Below are positions 35,788 to 44,811 of a DNA stretch of 64,000 bases, in pieces. The translations under genes were made by a program, and so were the position numbers. The DNA comes from Mycolicibacterium helvum. GTDB lineage: Bacteria > Actinomycetota > Actinomycetes > Mycobacteriales > Mycobacteriaceae. Below the pieces are notes generated by a model that saw only the letters and a program-made list of their open reading frames with translations, did no database searches and was not told where the DNA came from. The stretch is from positions 4,712,001 to 4,776,000 of the forward strand of contig NZ_AP022596.1 in the NCBI RefSeq assembly GCF_010731895.1. Direction: 5' to 3'. How positions within the stretch are numbered: position 1 is the stretch's first letter; every line of letters starts with the position of its first letter.

Positions 35788-37016
35788 CCGAGAACGCCTA
35801 CCTCGTCGGCTTACGCCTGGCCGGTAAGAAGGTCGTCGTGATCGGCGGCGGCACGGTGGCGCAACGACGCCTGCCGTTGCTCATCGGAAGTGACGCCGAT
35901 GTGCATGTGATCGCCCGCGCCGCGACGCCAGCGGTGGAAGTCCTGTCCACCACGACACCCGGCATCACTTTGCAGCTCCGCGACTACCGCGACGGCGATC
36001 TCGACGGAGCGTGGTACGCGATCGCCGCCACCGATGACGCGGATGTCAATGCCGCCGTCGTCGCCGAGGCCGACCGCAGGCAGATCTTCTGTGTACGCGC
36101 CGACATCGCACGAGAGGGCACCGCCGTCACACCGGCGTCGTTCGACCACGACGGGCTGGTGGTGGGCGTACTGGCCGGCGGCGAACACCGCCGCTCGGCG
36201 GCCATCCGGTCGGCCATCCGCGAGGCATTCCAGCAGGGACTGATCGCGTTGGACAGCCCTGAGCAACCGGGCGACATCTCGCCCGGCAGCGTGGCCCTGG
36301 TCGGGGGCGGGCCCGGTGATCCCGAGCTGATCACCGTGCGCGGCCGGCGCCTCTTGGCCCGCGCCGACGTCGTCGTCGCAGACCGGCTGGCCCCGCCCGA
36401 GCTACTGGCCGAACTCGGGCCGCACGTCGAGGTCATCGATGCCGCCAAGATCCCGTACGGGCGGGCGATGGCTCAGGAAGCCATCAACAACGTTCTTATC
36501 GAGCGGGCCAGAGCGGGCCGCTTCGTGGTGCGCCTCAAGGGCGGGGATCCGTTCGTGTTCGCCCGCGGATATGAGGAAGTTCTCGCCTGCGCCGAGGCCG
36601 GGATACCGGTCACAGTCGTGCCGGGTGTGACAAGTGCCATATCGGTGCCCGCGATGGCCGGAGTTCCGGTCACCCACCGGGCCGTCAACCACGAGTTTGT
36701 GGTGGTCAGCGGCCATCTGGCGCCCGACCACCCGGAATCGTTAGTGAATTGGAATGCGCTCGCGCAATTGACCGGAACGATAGTTCTGCTGATGGCCGTC
36801 GAACGCATCGAACTGTTTGCGGACGCACTGATTATGGGCGGTCGACCTGCGGAAACGCCAGTTCTGGTGGTGCAGCACGGCACCACGGCCGCCGAACGGG
36901 TTGTGCGGACCACGCTGCGCGATGCGCCGGCGCGCATTCGAACCGACGGTATTAGGCCTCCCGCGATCATTGTGATCGGTCCGGTTGTGGGTCTCCCCGT
37001 GGCATTCGGCGCTTAA
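35784..37016 (+). CDS. cysG: CysG-like uroporphyrinogen-III methyltransferase / precorrin-2 dehydrogenase
   Basis: 410-residue two-part protein. The N-terminal NAD domain (GKKVVVIGGGTVAQRRLPLL) resembles the precorrin-2 dehydrogenase/ferrochelatase part of CysG. The C-terminal domain from about residue 170 is the SAM uroporphyrinogen methyltransferase (VALVGGGPGDPELITVRG and LKGGDPFVFARGYEEV). It supplies precorrin-2 or sirohydrochlorin for cobalamin and siroheme. Final gene of the operon; efpA follows with its own promoter. Confidence 0.9.
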   Translation: MTENAYLVGLRLAGKKVVVIGGGTVAQRRLPLLIGSDADVHVIARAATPAVEVLSTTTPGITLQLRDYRDGDLDGAWYAIAATDDADVNAAVVAEADRRQIFCVRADIAREGTAVTPASFDHDGLVVGVLAGGEHRRSAAIRSAIREAFQQGLIALDSPEQPGDISPGSVALVGGGPGDPELITVRGRRLLARADVVVADRLAPPELLAELGPHVEVIDAAKIPYGRAMAQEAINNVLIERARAGRFVVRLKGGDPFVFARGYEEVLACAEAGIPVTVVPGVTSAISVPAMAGVPVTHRAVNHEFVVVSGHLAPDHPESLVNWNALAQLTGTIVLLMAVERIELFADALIMGGRPAETPVLVVQHGTTAAERVVRTTLRDAPARIRTDGIRPPAIIVIGPVVGLPVAFGA

Positions 37017-37041
37017 AGATTCCTTAAGATTCCTGTAGGGT
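37013..37041 (+). promoter_or_regulatory. efpA promoter: TTAAGATTCC direct repeat and TAGGGT -10
   Basis: TTAAAGATTCC (37013-37023) and TTAAGATTCC (37024-37033) are near-identical tandem copies beginning in the cysG stop. TAGGGT at 37036-37041 is followed by 8 nt and the efpA ATG, so the transcript is probably leaderless. The repeat could bind a regulator over the -35 region. Confidence 0.5.
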
Positions 37042-37049
37042 TGGCCGGT

Positions 37050-38615
37050 ATGACGGCTCTCAACGACGCTGCGCGGGCGACCGCCAACAGTTCAGAGCGC
37101 GCTGTCCCCGTGCGCCTCGAGCCAACGTCGCTGGAACGAACCAGTAGGTACCCGGCGTGGCTGCCCTCGCGGCGCTTCCTCGCCGCGGTCACCGCCATCG
37201 GCGGCATGCAGCTGCTGGCCACCATGGACAGCACCGTCGCGATCGTGGCATTGCCCAAGATCCAGGACGAGCTGAGCCTGTCTGATGCGGGACGCAGCTG
37301 GGTCATCACCGCCTACGTGCTGACCTTCGGCGGCCTGATGCTGCTCGGTGGTCGGCTCGGCGACACCATCGGCCGCAAGCGCACCTTCATCGTCGGCGTC
37401 GCATTGTTCACCATCGCCTCGGTGCTGTGTGGTATCGCCTGGGACGAAGCAACTTTGGTGATTGCGCGCCTGCTGCAAGGTGTCGGCGCCGCAATTGCCT
37501 CACCCACCGGTCTGGCGCTGGTGGCCACCACATTCCCCAAGGGGCCGGCGCGTAATGCCGCGACCGCGGTGTTCGCCGCCATGACGGGCATCGGCTCGGT
37601 GATGGGCCTGGTCGTCGGCGGTGCCCTGGTCGAGGTCTCGTGGCGGTTCGCGTTCCTGGTGAACGTGCCGATCGGCCTGCTGATGATCTACCTCGCCCGC
37701 AACACCCTGCGGGAAACCCAGCGTGAGCGGATGAAGATGGACGCCGCCGGCGCGCTGCTGGCCACCGTCGGCTGCACCGCCGCGGTGTTCGGATTCGCCC
37801 AGGCACCCGAGAACGGCTGGGCATCCCCGGTGACGCTGGCCGCGGGCGCGGCGGCCGTGCTGGCCTTCATCGCGTTCTTCTTCGTCGAGCGCCGCGCGGT
37901 CAACCCGGTGGTGCCCTTCGCCCTGTTCCGCGACCGCAACCGAGTGGCGACCTTCGCGGCGGTGTTCCTGGCCGGCGGCGTGATGTTCACGCTGACGGTG
38001 CTGATCGGCCTGTACGTGCAGGACATCATGGGCTACAGCGCGCTCAAAGCCGGTATCGGCTTCATCCCCTTCGTGATCGCCCTAGGCATCGGCCTGGGCC
38101 TGTCGTCGCAGCTGGTGTCACACTTCCCGCCACGCCTGCTGGTGATCGCCGGCGGCGTGCTCGTGCTGGCCGCGATGATCTATGGCTCCACCCTCAACGG
38201 CGGCATTCCGTACTTCCCGAACCTTGTCATCCCGATCACGGTCGGCGGCTTCGGCATCGGCATGATCGTCGTGCCGCTCACCGTGTCGGCGATCGCCGGT
38301 GTCGGATTCGACCAGATCGGCCCCGTCTCGGCGATTGCGCTGATGCTGCAGAACCTCGGCGGACCCGTGGTGCTGGCCATCATCCAGGCCGTCATCACCT
38401 CGCGCACGCTGTACCTGGGCGGCACCACCGGCCCGGTGAAGAAGATGAATCCCGCACAGCTGCACGCCCTGGACCAGGGCTACACCTACGGCCTGCTGTG
38501 GGTCGCCGCCGTCGCGGTGATCGTCGGCGCGGTCGCGCTGTTCATCGGCTACACCGCGGCGCAGGTCGCGCACGCCCAGGAAGTCAAAGACGCGATCGAC
38601 GCCGGAGAGCTCTAA
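37050..38615 (+). CDS. efpA: MFS multidrug efflux pump EfpA
   Basis: 521-residue DHA2-type major facilitator with about 14 membrane segments. It matches M. tuberculosis EfpA closely, including GGMQLLATMDSTVAIVALPK in the first segment, GRLGDTIGRKR in the loop after the second, and the ending HAQEVKDAIDAGEL. Proton-driven export of drugs or lipids is expected. ATG 37050 is used; it lies 8 nt after TAGGGT. A second EfpA-type gene follows 64 bp downstream. Confidence 0.92.
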   Translation: MTALNDAARATANSSERAVPVRLEPTSLERTSRYPAWLPSRRFLAAVTAIGGMQLLATMDSTVAIVALPKIQDELSLSDAGRSWVITAYVLTFGGLMLLGGRLGDTIGRKRTFIVGVALFTIASVLCGIAWDEATLVIARLLQGVGAAIASPTGLALVATTFPKGPARNAATAVFAAMTGIGSVMGLVVGGALVEVSWRFAFLVNVPIGLLMIYLARNTLRETQRERMKMDAAGALLATVGCTAAVFGFAQAPENGWASPVTLAAGAAAVLAFIAFFFVERRAVNPVVPFALFRDRNRVATFAAVFLAGGVMFTLTVLIGLYVQDIMGYSALKAGIGFIPFVIALGIGLGLSSQLVSHFPPRLLVIAGGVLVLAAMIYGSTLNGGIPYFPNLVIPITVGGFGIGMIVVPLTVSAIAGVGFDQIGPVSAIALMLQNLGGPVVLAIIQAVITSRTLYLGGTTGPVKKMNPAQLHALDQGYTYGLLWVAAVAVIVGAVALFIGYTAAQVAHAQEVKDAIDAGEL

Positions 38616-38649
38616 CTCTCCACCTCCTTTCCGTTTCGGCGCGCCAGGC

Positions 38650-38671
38650 CCCGAATTCGGGACGGTAGGGT
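38650..38671 (+). promoter_or_regulatory. promoter of second efpA: CCCGAATTCGGG palindrome and TAGGGT -10
   Basis: A perfect 12-bp palindrome at 38650-38661 lies 4 bp before TAGGGT (38666-38671), which is followed by 8 nt and the ATG. The palindrome overlaps the promoter spacer, a typical repressor position. The -10-to-ATG layout is identical to that of efpA. Confidence 0.5.
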
Positions 38672-38679
38672 TGCTTCCC

Positions 38680-40173
38680 ATGTCTGGCGCGAGTGGTCCG
38701 CTACCGGCCACCAGACCGCTTGCCTCCCGTGTTCTTGGCGTCGCGATCGTCGCGATCACCGGCATGCAGTTGATGTCCACGCTGGACGGCACCATCGTGA
38801 TCGTCGCCCTGCCGCGCATGCAGGCCGAGCTCGGTCTGTCGGATGCCTCCAAGAGCTGGGTGATCACCGCCTACGTGCTGACCTTCGGCGGCCTGCTGCT
38901 GCTCGGCGGGCGCGTCGGTGACGCCGTCGGCCACAAGCGGGCGTTCATCTCCGGCGTCGGCGTGTTCACCATCGCCTCGCTGGCCTGCGGGCTGGCCAAT
39001 GACCAGTGGACACTGATCGTGGCGCGCGCCGTGCAGGGCATGGGCGCCGCGGTGGCCGCACCGACCGGGCTGGCGCTGATCGCCACCACGTATGCCGTCG
39101 GGCATGCCCGTAATCAGGCGCTGGCGGTGTCGGCGGCCATGCAGGGCCTCGGTTCGGTGCTGGGGCTTGTCCTGGGTGGCGCGCTGACCGGCCTGTCCTG
39201 GCGGCTGGCGTTCCTGGTCAACGTGCCGGTCGGCATCTTCATCATCATCGTCGCGCTCACCCGTCTCGAGGAAACCCGCCACGAACGACTCAAACTCGAC
39301 ATCACCGGCGCGCTGCTGGCCACACTGGCGTGTACCGCGGCCGTACTGGTCTTCACCCAGGGCCCGCCCCGCGGCTGGATCGATCCCTGGGTGATCGGCG
39401 CCGGCGTGGCCGCGGTGGGGTTCTTGGTCGCCTTCCTGATCGTCGAGCGCAGCGCGGATAACCCGCTGGTGCCGTTCTCGGTGTTCGACAACCGCAGCCG
39501 GGTCGCCTCCTTCGCCGCGTACTTCTTGGCCGGCGGAGTGATGCTGACCCTCAGCGTGATGATCGGTCTGCTCGTGCAGGATGTGCTCGGCTATTCGCCG
39601 CTGCGGGCGGGGATCTGCTTCATGCCGTTCGCGGCCGCCTTCGTCGTGGGCAACGTCGCGGCCACCAAGCTGGCGCTGCGGGTGCCGCCGCGCTGGGTGA
39701 TCCTCGGCGGCGGACTGCTCGTGCTCGCGGCCATGCTCTACGGCTCGACGCTGAACCGCCAGATCCCGTACTTCCCCGACCTCTTCGTCCCGATCGTCGT
39801 TGGCGGTCTCGGGATCGGCATCATCTCGGTGATCCTGCCGCTGTGCACGCTGGCCAATGTCGGCCCCCGCGAGATCGGTCCGGTCTCCTCGATCACGCTG
39901 ATGGTGTTCAACCTCGGCGGCCCGCTGGTGCTGGTGGTCATCCAGGCCGTGCAGACCTCCCGCACGCTGTATCTGGGCGGCACGACGGGGCCGGTGAAGT
40001 ACATGACGCCCGCCCAGCTCGACGCGCTCGGCTATGGCTACACCTATTCGCTGCTGTGGGTGGCCGGCATCGCGCTGCTCGTCGGCGTGGCCGCACTCGG
40101 GATCGGCTTCTCGACCAGGGACATCGCCGCCGCCCAGCACACCCGCGAAGCGGTCGAGGCCGGCGAACTCTAA
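38680..40173 (+). CDS. EfpA paralogue, MFS DHA2 efflux pump
   Basis: 497-residue DHA2 transporter clearly homologous to the preceding EfpA along its length (ITGMQLMSTLDGTIVIVALPR, GRVGDAVGHKR, and a matching C-terminal ending REAVEAGEL). It lacks most of the N-terminal extension. The arrangement indicates tandem duplication followed by divergence. Own promoter signals precede it, so it may be regulated separately. Substrate unknown. Confidence 0.88.
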   Translation: MSGASGPLPATRPLASRVLGVAIVAITGMQLMSTLDGTIVIVALPRMQAELGLSDASKSWVITAYVLTFGGLLLLGGRVGDAVGHKRAFISGVGVFTIASLACGLANDQWTLIVARAVQGMGAAVAAPTGLALIATTYAVGHARNQALAVSAAMQGLGSVLGLVLGGALTGLSWRLAFLVNVPVGIFIIIVALTRLEETRHERLKLDITGALLATLACTAAVLVFTQGPPRGWIDPWVIGAGVAAVGFLVAFLIVERSADNPLVPFSVFDNRSRVASFAAYFLAGGVMLTLSVMIGLLVQDVLGYSPLRAGICFMPFAAAFVVGNVAATKLALRVPPRWVILGGGLLVLAAMLYGSTLNRQIPYFPDLFVPIVVGGLGIGIISVILPLCTLANVGPREIGPVSSITLMVFNLGGPLVLVVIQAVQTSRTLYLGGTTGPVKYMTPAQLDALGYGYTYSLLWVAGIALLVGVAALGIGFSTRDIAAAQHTREAVEAGEL

Positions 40174-40271
40174 GCGCTCACACTGCAGACTGCGGTGGCG
40201 TGAACATATCCTTACCGAGCCGGTACGGCGCGGTCATTGATCCAAGCGGAAGCAGGGTGAGGATATGGGTG

Positions 40272-40535
40272 ATGCGCGTGGTTGCTGTACCTCACGAAGC
40301 CTTCACGTCCTGGCCGGCACAGCCTGCCCACCCTGCTGATCGAGCGCAGGCACGCCTTTTCGAGGAGCTTCTGCGCCAGGAACTCGACGAACTCGAAATC
40401 CTGGCCGCACGAACGCTGGCGGCGAGAACCGAGCACCGTGAGATCCGGCAGCGTCAGGACATCCAACGGTTCAATGCGCGCATCAACGAGCTGCGTGGAC
40501 TGCTCACCGCACTGGACAATCGATTCAGCCCGTAG
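40272..40535 (+). CDS. small helical hypothetical protein
   Basis: 87-residue charged, mostly helical protein; the second half (LLRQELDELEILAARTLAAR, then REIRQRQDIQRFNARINELR) looks like an antiparallel or coiled-coil hairpin. ATG 40272 is preceded by GTGAGGA. In-frame GTG codons at 40257 and 40269 are alternatives. It ends 3 bp from the convergent permease stop. No function recognised. Confidence 0.55.
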   Translation: MRVVAVPHEAFTSWPAQPAHPADRAQARLFEELLRQELDELEILAARTLAARTEHREIRQRQDIQRFNARINELRGLLTALDNRFSP

Positions 40536-40538
40536 GGC

Positions 40539-41939
40539 TCAGCGGCGCGCCCGCACCAGCCGATAGCCGCCGTAAACCGCCCCTGCAACAAGGAAATTCA
40601 CGAAGTAGGCCAGATCGGCGCCGTGCAGCGCGGTGGCTACCGGGCCGACGATCAGGTTGGTGTGCATGAACGGCACCGCCGCGGCGAACGCCACGAAGAA
40701 CGCCCCCAACGCCACCAGCGCGTCGCTGCGCGGCGTCGCCTCGGCGGCGGGGTTGACGGTGTCGCGTCCGGCGCTGCGGTAGCGCCAGTCGATGGCCACG
40801 ATCGCGACGAACGCCGGGATCCAGTAGCTGACGAACAGCAGCACGCCCTGGAAACGCGTGGCCAGGTCACCGGAGTGCAGCCACATGATCAGGGCGAACG
40901 CAATCACCACCACCACGACCGCCGACACCGGCCGTCGCACTCGAACGCCGACGGTCTGCAGCGCCAGCGACCCGCTGTAGTCGTTCATCGCGTTGGAAGT
41001 GACCGAACCCACCGCGATCGCCAGCAGCGCGACCACGCCCAGCACGCCGCCGCCCATGATCTCGCGCACGCCCGCGGCGGTCTGATCGGTGAGCGTGCCC
41101 GCGGCGGCCACCCCGATGGCCTGCACCGCGATGTAGGCCATCGCCAGGCCGCCGAACGTGTAACCGAACACCGCCTTCCGCGAGGTGTTCACCGGTAGGT
41201 AGCGGCTGTAGTCCGAGGCATAACTGGCCCACGAGATCGCCAGGCTCAATGCGATGGTGACCTCCAGCACGAACGCCCCGGCCAGATCCGCGCCACCAAG
41301 GGTGGGCAGCGAGATCACCGGATGCCCGTCGATCAGCTTCCAGGCGAAGACCGCGAAGGTGACGATCAGGACGACGGTCATCACGGCCTGCACGCGGTGG
41401 ATCACCTCGTAGCCGAAGACACCGAGGACACCCTGGGCGGCCAGCACGATGACCACCGCCAGCCAGAACGGCATGCCAAGCAACTCGGCCAGCGCCTCAC
41501 CGCCGAACAGCCCGACCAGGCCGTCCCAGGCGATCGACGACAACCACTGGATCACCGCGACTACCCCGACGGTGCCACCAAATGCCATGCGCGCGTTGGG
41601 TAATTGCGCGGTGCCGGTGCGCGGGCCCCAGGTGGACAGATAGCCGACAGCCAGTGAGCCGACGAGCGTGCCGATCACCATCGCCAGCAGGCCGAGCCAG
41701 AATCCCAATCCCAGCACCACGGCCAGGGTGCCGGTGAACACCACCGTCATGTTGACCTGAGGGGCGAACCACACCGTGAACAGTCGCCGCGCGGATCCGT
41801 ACCGGTTGTCCGGCGGGATCGGTGCGATGCCGTGCGTCTCGACCGCCATGTCACCGACATGGGACGGCATCCGGCCGGAGTAGGTTTGGGCCGCCAGAGA
41901 AGACGCAGCAGACGCCGTGGGCGACGATTCAGGTGTCAC
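40539..41939 (-). CDS. NCS1-family cytosine/purine permease
   Basis: 466-residue nucleobase:cation symporter-1 protein with about 12 membrane segments. The start region HGIAPIPPDNRYGSARRLFTVWFAPQVN is typical, as is SWASYASDYSRYLP in the middle. It should import cytosine, purines or a related heterocycle (allantoin or hydroxymethylpyrimidine are alternatives). Start GTG 41939, 6 nt after TAGGGT on the same strand, suggesting a leaderless mRNA. No nucleobase-catabolic gene is adjacent. Confidence 0.85.
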   Translation of the reverse strand: MTPESSPTASAASSLAAQTYSGRMPSHVGDMAVETHGIAPIPPDNRYGSARRLFTVWFAPQVNMTVVFTGTLAVVLGLGFWLGLLAMVIGTLVGSLAVGYLSTWGPRTGTAQLPNARMAFGGTVGVVAVIQWLSSIAWDGLVGLFGGEALAELLGMPFWLAVVIVLAAQGVLGVFGYEVIHRVQAVMTVVLIVTFAVFAWKLIDGHPVISLPTLGGADLAGAFVLEVTIALSLAISWASYASDYSRYLPVNTSRKAVFGYTFGGLAMAYIAVQAIGVAAAGTLTDQTAAGVREIMGGGVLGVVALLAIAVGSVTSNAMNDYSGSLALQTVGVRVRRPVSAVVVVVIAFALIMWLHSGDLATRFQGVLLFVSYWIPAFVAIVAIDWRYRSAGRDTVNPAAEATPRSDALVALGAFFVAFAAAVPFMHTNLIVGPVATALHGADLAYFVNFLVAGAVYGGYRLVRARR

Positions 41940-41945
41940 CCATCC

Positions 41946-41951
41946 ACCCTA
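41946..41951 (-). promoter_or_regulatory. candidate -10 box (TAGGGT) of the NCS1 permease
   Basis: Minus-strand TAGGGT is 6 nt before GTG 41939, the same arrangement as at efpA. It sits in the 25-bp gap behind the YhgE-type gene, so the permease can be transcribed on its own. Confidence 0.45.
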
Positions 41952-41964
41952 GTGGCAGCCGGGG

Positions 41965-43971
41965 TCAGACCTCGATGGGTGGGTGCAGCCGCTCCATCGT
42001 GTACTGGCGGTTGCGCCGGGCGGCCCAGGCGGTGGCGGCCAGCGATGCGGCGAGCACGCCGGTCAACACCGCCACCGCAATCCATAATCGGTGGTCTATT
42101 CCACCGTTGATCAGCTGACGTAACCCGTTGACGGCGTAGGTCATTGGGTCTGCCGGGTGGATCACCTGGAACGGCTTGGCCGTGGTCTCCACCGGATAGA
42201 TCCCCCCGGCCGACACCAGCTGCAACATCAGGAACGCCAACGTGGCGACGCGCCCGACGGCCACGCCGAACACCGCGTTGAAGGCCTGGATGATGCCGAG
42301 GAACGTGGCGATGACCAAGATCAGGAATGCCACCGTCGCCAGCGGGTAGCGGGCCTTCAACCCGACGCCGTAGTGCACCACGACGTACATGACGAGGACC
42401 TGGGACACCGCGACGAGAAACGCAGGCCAGTAGGAGACCAGGACCACACGCAGCGCGCCGAGCCCGTTGATGATCGGCCGAGACTGCAACGGCGTCAACA
42501 GCATCCAGATTATGAGCGCCCCGATGAACAGTGCCAACGGGAGGAAGAACGGCGCGAAGCCGGTGCCGAAGGTGGCCGCCGCGTTGTGTGTGACCAGGTC
42601 CAGATTCACCGGGGACGCAACCGTTTTAGCGACGACCTGCCGCTGTTGCGGTGTCCATGATGGCACCTGCGTCGAGCCCTGTCGCAGTTTGTCGGCCAGT
42701 TCCCGACTGCCGTCGCGTAACTGTCCGGTACCGTCGGCCAACCGCTGCGCGCCCGCCGCAAGCTGGCGGCTGCCGTCGGTCAACGCCACGAGCCCGGTGC
42801 TGAGCCGCTGCGTCCCCGAATCGAGCTGCTGGACGCCACTGCGAAGCTTGAGGACATCGGCGCGGAGCTTGCCGTCGACCGCTGCGGTGAGGAAAGTCCG
42901 CAACGCGCTGTTGGGATCGCCTAAGTCGCTTTCGAGTCGTGCGGCGCTGTCGCGTAGCCGGGCCAGCCCGTCGTCGGTGGCGGGGTCGATGCCCTGTGCG
43001 CGAAGCAGCCTTTGGGCACCTGCGAGGACGGTGCCGACATCGCGCACGGTGGGGTCGGCATTGTTGGACAGCGTGGCCACCGCCTGATCGACGATGGCGG
43101 CAGCTTGCGTCTGGTCGATGTGCAGCGCGGCTATCCGGTCGGAGGTCGAACGCACCGCTCCGCTGAGGTGTTCGGCCACCGCACCGACCTCGGCCGGATC
43201 GAGACCCAGGCTGTCGACGCGCTCTAAGACGTGGACGAGTGGATCGGTTGCCGTGGTGACGGCGGTGTTGAGCTGTCGCGTGCCGGTGGCCAGCTGGGCC
43301 GCACCGTCGCGGGCGGTCGCCATGCTGGTGGCGAGAGTGGTCGAGCCGGTCGCGAGCTGATGGGCCCCGGCGTCGGCGGTGTCCAGGCCGGATGCCAGCC
43401 GTCCGGCTCCGTCAGCCGCGGCGGTGAGGCCTGCGCCGGCATCGGTCAGTCCGGTCAACACGGTGCCGACGGTCTGTTCCCCGACGCTGGAGTTGACCTG
43501 GTTGATCACTTCTCTGGCAGCGTTCTGGCCGATGATCGAGCCGAGGTAGTTGTTGGCGTCGTTGAAGGTGAATCTGAGGCTGGCCTGGGTGGGGTCGCCG
43601 CCCGAGGGTGAGGCGATGTCTTCGCTGAAATCCGGCGGGATGGTGATGGTGAAGTAGTAGGTGCCGTCGGCCAGTCCCTTGGCGGCGTCGGCTGCCGATA
43701 CCTCGTGCAGCAGCAGCTGGCCGGAATCTTTCAGTGCCTGGGCGACCTGGTCGCCGGCCCGCAGGGGTTTGTCTTGGGCCTGGGCCCCTCGGTCCTCGTT
43801 GACCAGGGCGACGGGCACCTTGTTGACCGCGGCGAAGGGATTCCAGAACGCCCACAGATACATGGCGCCGTACAGCAGCGGCATCAAGATGATCGTGATC
43901 AGGGCGATCCGGGGGAGTAGGCCCCGGGAGTACCGCTTGAGGTCGGTGCCGAGCGACATTCCGGCGAGCAT
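41965..43971 (-). CDS. YhgE/Pip-type membrane protein
   Basis: 668-residue protein with one N-terminal membrane segment, a large extracytoplasmic domain (about residues 45-475) and five or so C-terminal segments resembling an ABC-2 permease. The outer domain contains long stretches of short repeats rich in LATG, LSTGL and LADGTGQL, forming a predicted helical rod as in phage-infection-protein-like YhgE. It likely acts as an exporter or cell-envelope factor. ATG 43971 is used; TTG 43977, overlapping the upstream stop, is possible. The gene is coupled to an unusual ABC ATPase. Confidence 0.82.
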   Translation of the reverse strand: MLAGMSLGTDLKRYSRGLLPRIALITIILMPLLYGAMYLWAFWNPFAAVNKVPVALVNEDRGAQAQDKPLRAGDQVAQALKDSGQLLLHEVSAADAAKGLADGTYYFTITIPPDFSEDIASPSGGDPTQASLRFTFNDANNYLGSIIGQNAAREVINQVNSSVGEQTVGTVLTGLTDAGAGLTAAADGAGRLASGLDTADAGAHQLATGSTTLATSMATARDGAAQLATGTRQLNTAVTTATDPLVHVLERVDSLGLDPAEVGAVAEHLSGAVRSTSDRIAALHIDQTQAAAIVDQAVATLSNNADPTVRDVGTVLAGAQRLLRAQGIDPATDDGLARLRDSAARLESDLGDPNSALRTFLTAAVDGKLRADVLKLRSGVQQLDSGTQRLSTGLVALTDGSRQLAAGAQRLADGTGQLRDGSRELADKLRQGSTQVPSWTPQQRQVVAKTVASPVNLDLVTHNAAATFGTGFAPFFLPLALFIGALIIWMLLTPLQSRPIINGLGALRVVLVSYWPAFLVAVSQVLVMYVVVHYGVGLKARYPLATVAFLILVIATFLGIIQAFNAVFGVAVGRVATLAFLMLQLVSAGGIYPVETTAKPFQVIHPADPMTYAVNGLRQLINGGIDHRLWIAVAVLTGVLAASLAATAWAARRNRQYTMERLHPPIEV

Positions 43972-43973
43972 CG

Positions 43974-44729
43974 TCAACCCGTCCCTTTCTGCGTCTCTGA
44001 TAATTCAGCCCGGTCGGTGTTGGCCACCGGGATCTGTGACCGCACGTCGTGCCCTTCAACCCCGTTGACTGTCGTGGTGACCACGGTCTGATCGCGGCCC
44101 AGTTCGATCAGCCGCTCGATGAGCAGGTCCCGGTTGAGGTCGCTGGTGACGAAATCGAGGTTGCCGACCACGAGTAACGGCGGGCGCTTCGTATTGGCTA
44201 GGGCGATGCGAAGCAGTAGCCGGTCGAGTTCGGAGAGCTCTTCGAAGTACTCAGTGAGGGGAGGCAGCGGATGAGGCCCGAACACTGGTGCGCACATCGC
44301 GCTCAGCGCGGCTGCGTCCGCTCTCCGCACCAGCCGGTACCACGGTGCGTCCCAACGCAATTGCTCTGTGATCAGATCACGGACGGTGACCGACTCGGGA
44401 ACTGTGTCGAGTTCATCGATACCGGCCAGGGCCGACTTCGCGAAGATTGCGTGAGCCGAGTCGGCGCCGAACACCGTCAGCTCACCAGACTGCGGCGCCA
44501 TTCGCCCAGCGATCGTCATCAATAGTGCGGTACGCCCCGAGCCGGCCGGACAGACCAAGACGTTGAACCCGCCGACCGGTATCTCGAGGTCCACCGGCCC
44601 ATAGACCGGACCCCACGGGCCGCGCATCCGGATGCCGCGTGCGACGACGGCTGGTGGGCCGAAGTCATCGGTCTGGCTATCAGGCAGTTCCGGATCCACC
44701 GCGCCCCTCCCGCTGAACTGTGCCCGCAC
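43974..44729 (-). CDS. degenerate ABC-type ATP-binding protein
   Basis: 251-residue protein with the ABC fold but altered catalytic motifs. Walker A reads CPAGSGRTALL (Lys to Arg), the signature is LSELD instead of LSGGQ, Walker B ends LLVVGNLD without Asp-Glu, and the switch His is absent (QTVVTTTVNG). It probably does not hydrolyse ATP in the usual way and may serve as a structural partner of the YhgE-type protein encoded immediately downstream. Start GTG 44729. The gene is divergent from the pterin-dehydratase fusion. Confidence 0.8.
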   Translation of the reverse strand: MRAQFSGRGAVDPELPDSQTDDFGPPAVVARGIRMRGPWGPVYGPVDLEIPVGGFNVLVCPAGSGRTALLMTIAGRMAPQSGELTVFGADSAHAIFAKSALAGIDELDTVPESVTVRDLITEQLRWDAPWYRLVRRADAAALSAMCAPVFGPHPLPPLTEYFEELSELDRLLLRIALANTKRPPLLVVGNLDFVTSDLNRDLLIERLIELGRDQTVVTTTVNGVEGHDVRSQIPVANTDRAELSETQKGTG

Positions 44730-44798
44730 ATCACAGCATGCCGTGCCGGTGGCGCGCGTGCGAAACTGCGCCCCGGCGATTCCTCACTGCGACATCGT

Positions 44799-44804
44799 TA
44801 GGCT
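44799..44804 (+). promoter_or_regulatory. candidate -10 box (TAGGCT), leaderless start
   Basis: TAGGCT is followed by 7 nt and GTG 44812; no Shine-Dalgarno is present. Confidence 0.45.
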
Positions 44805-44811
44805 TCCGACG

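Noticed and set aside
38701..40140. 479-codon frame opposite the second efpA
   Set aside because: His/Asp/Gln/Arg-rich shadow typical of membrane genes read in antisense.
43231..43611. Frames opposite the YhgE-type gene
   Set aside because: Overlap a long, well-structured minus-strand gene; Gly/Arg/Val-rich antisense.
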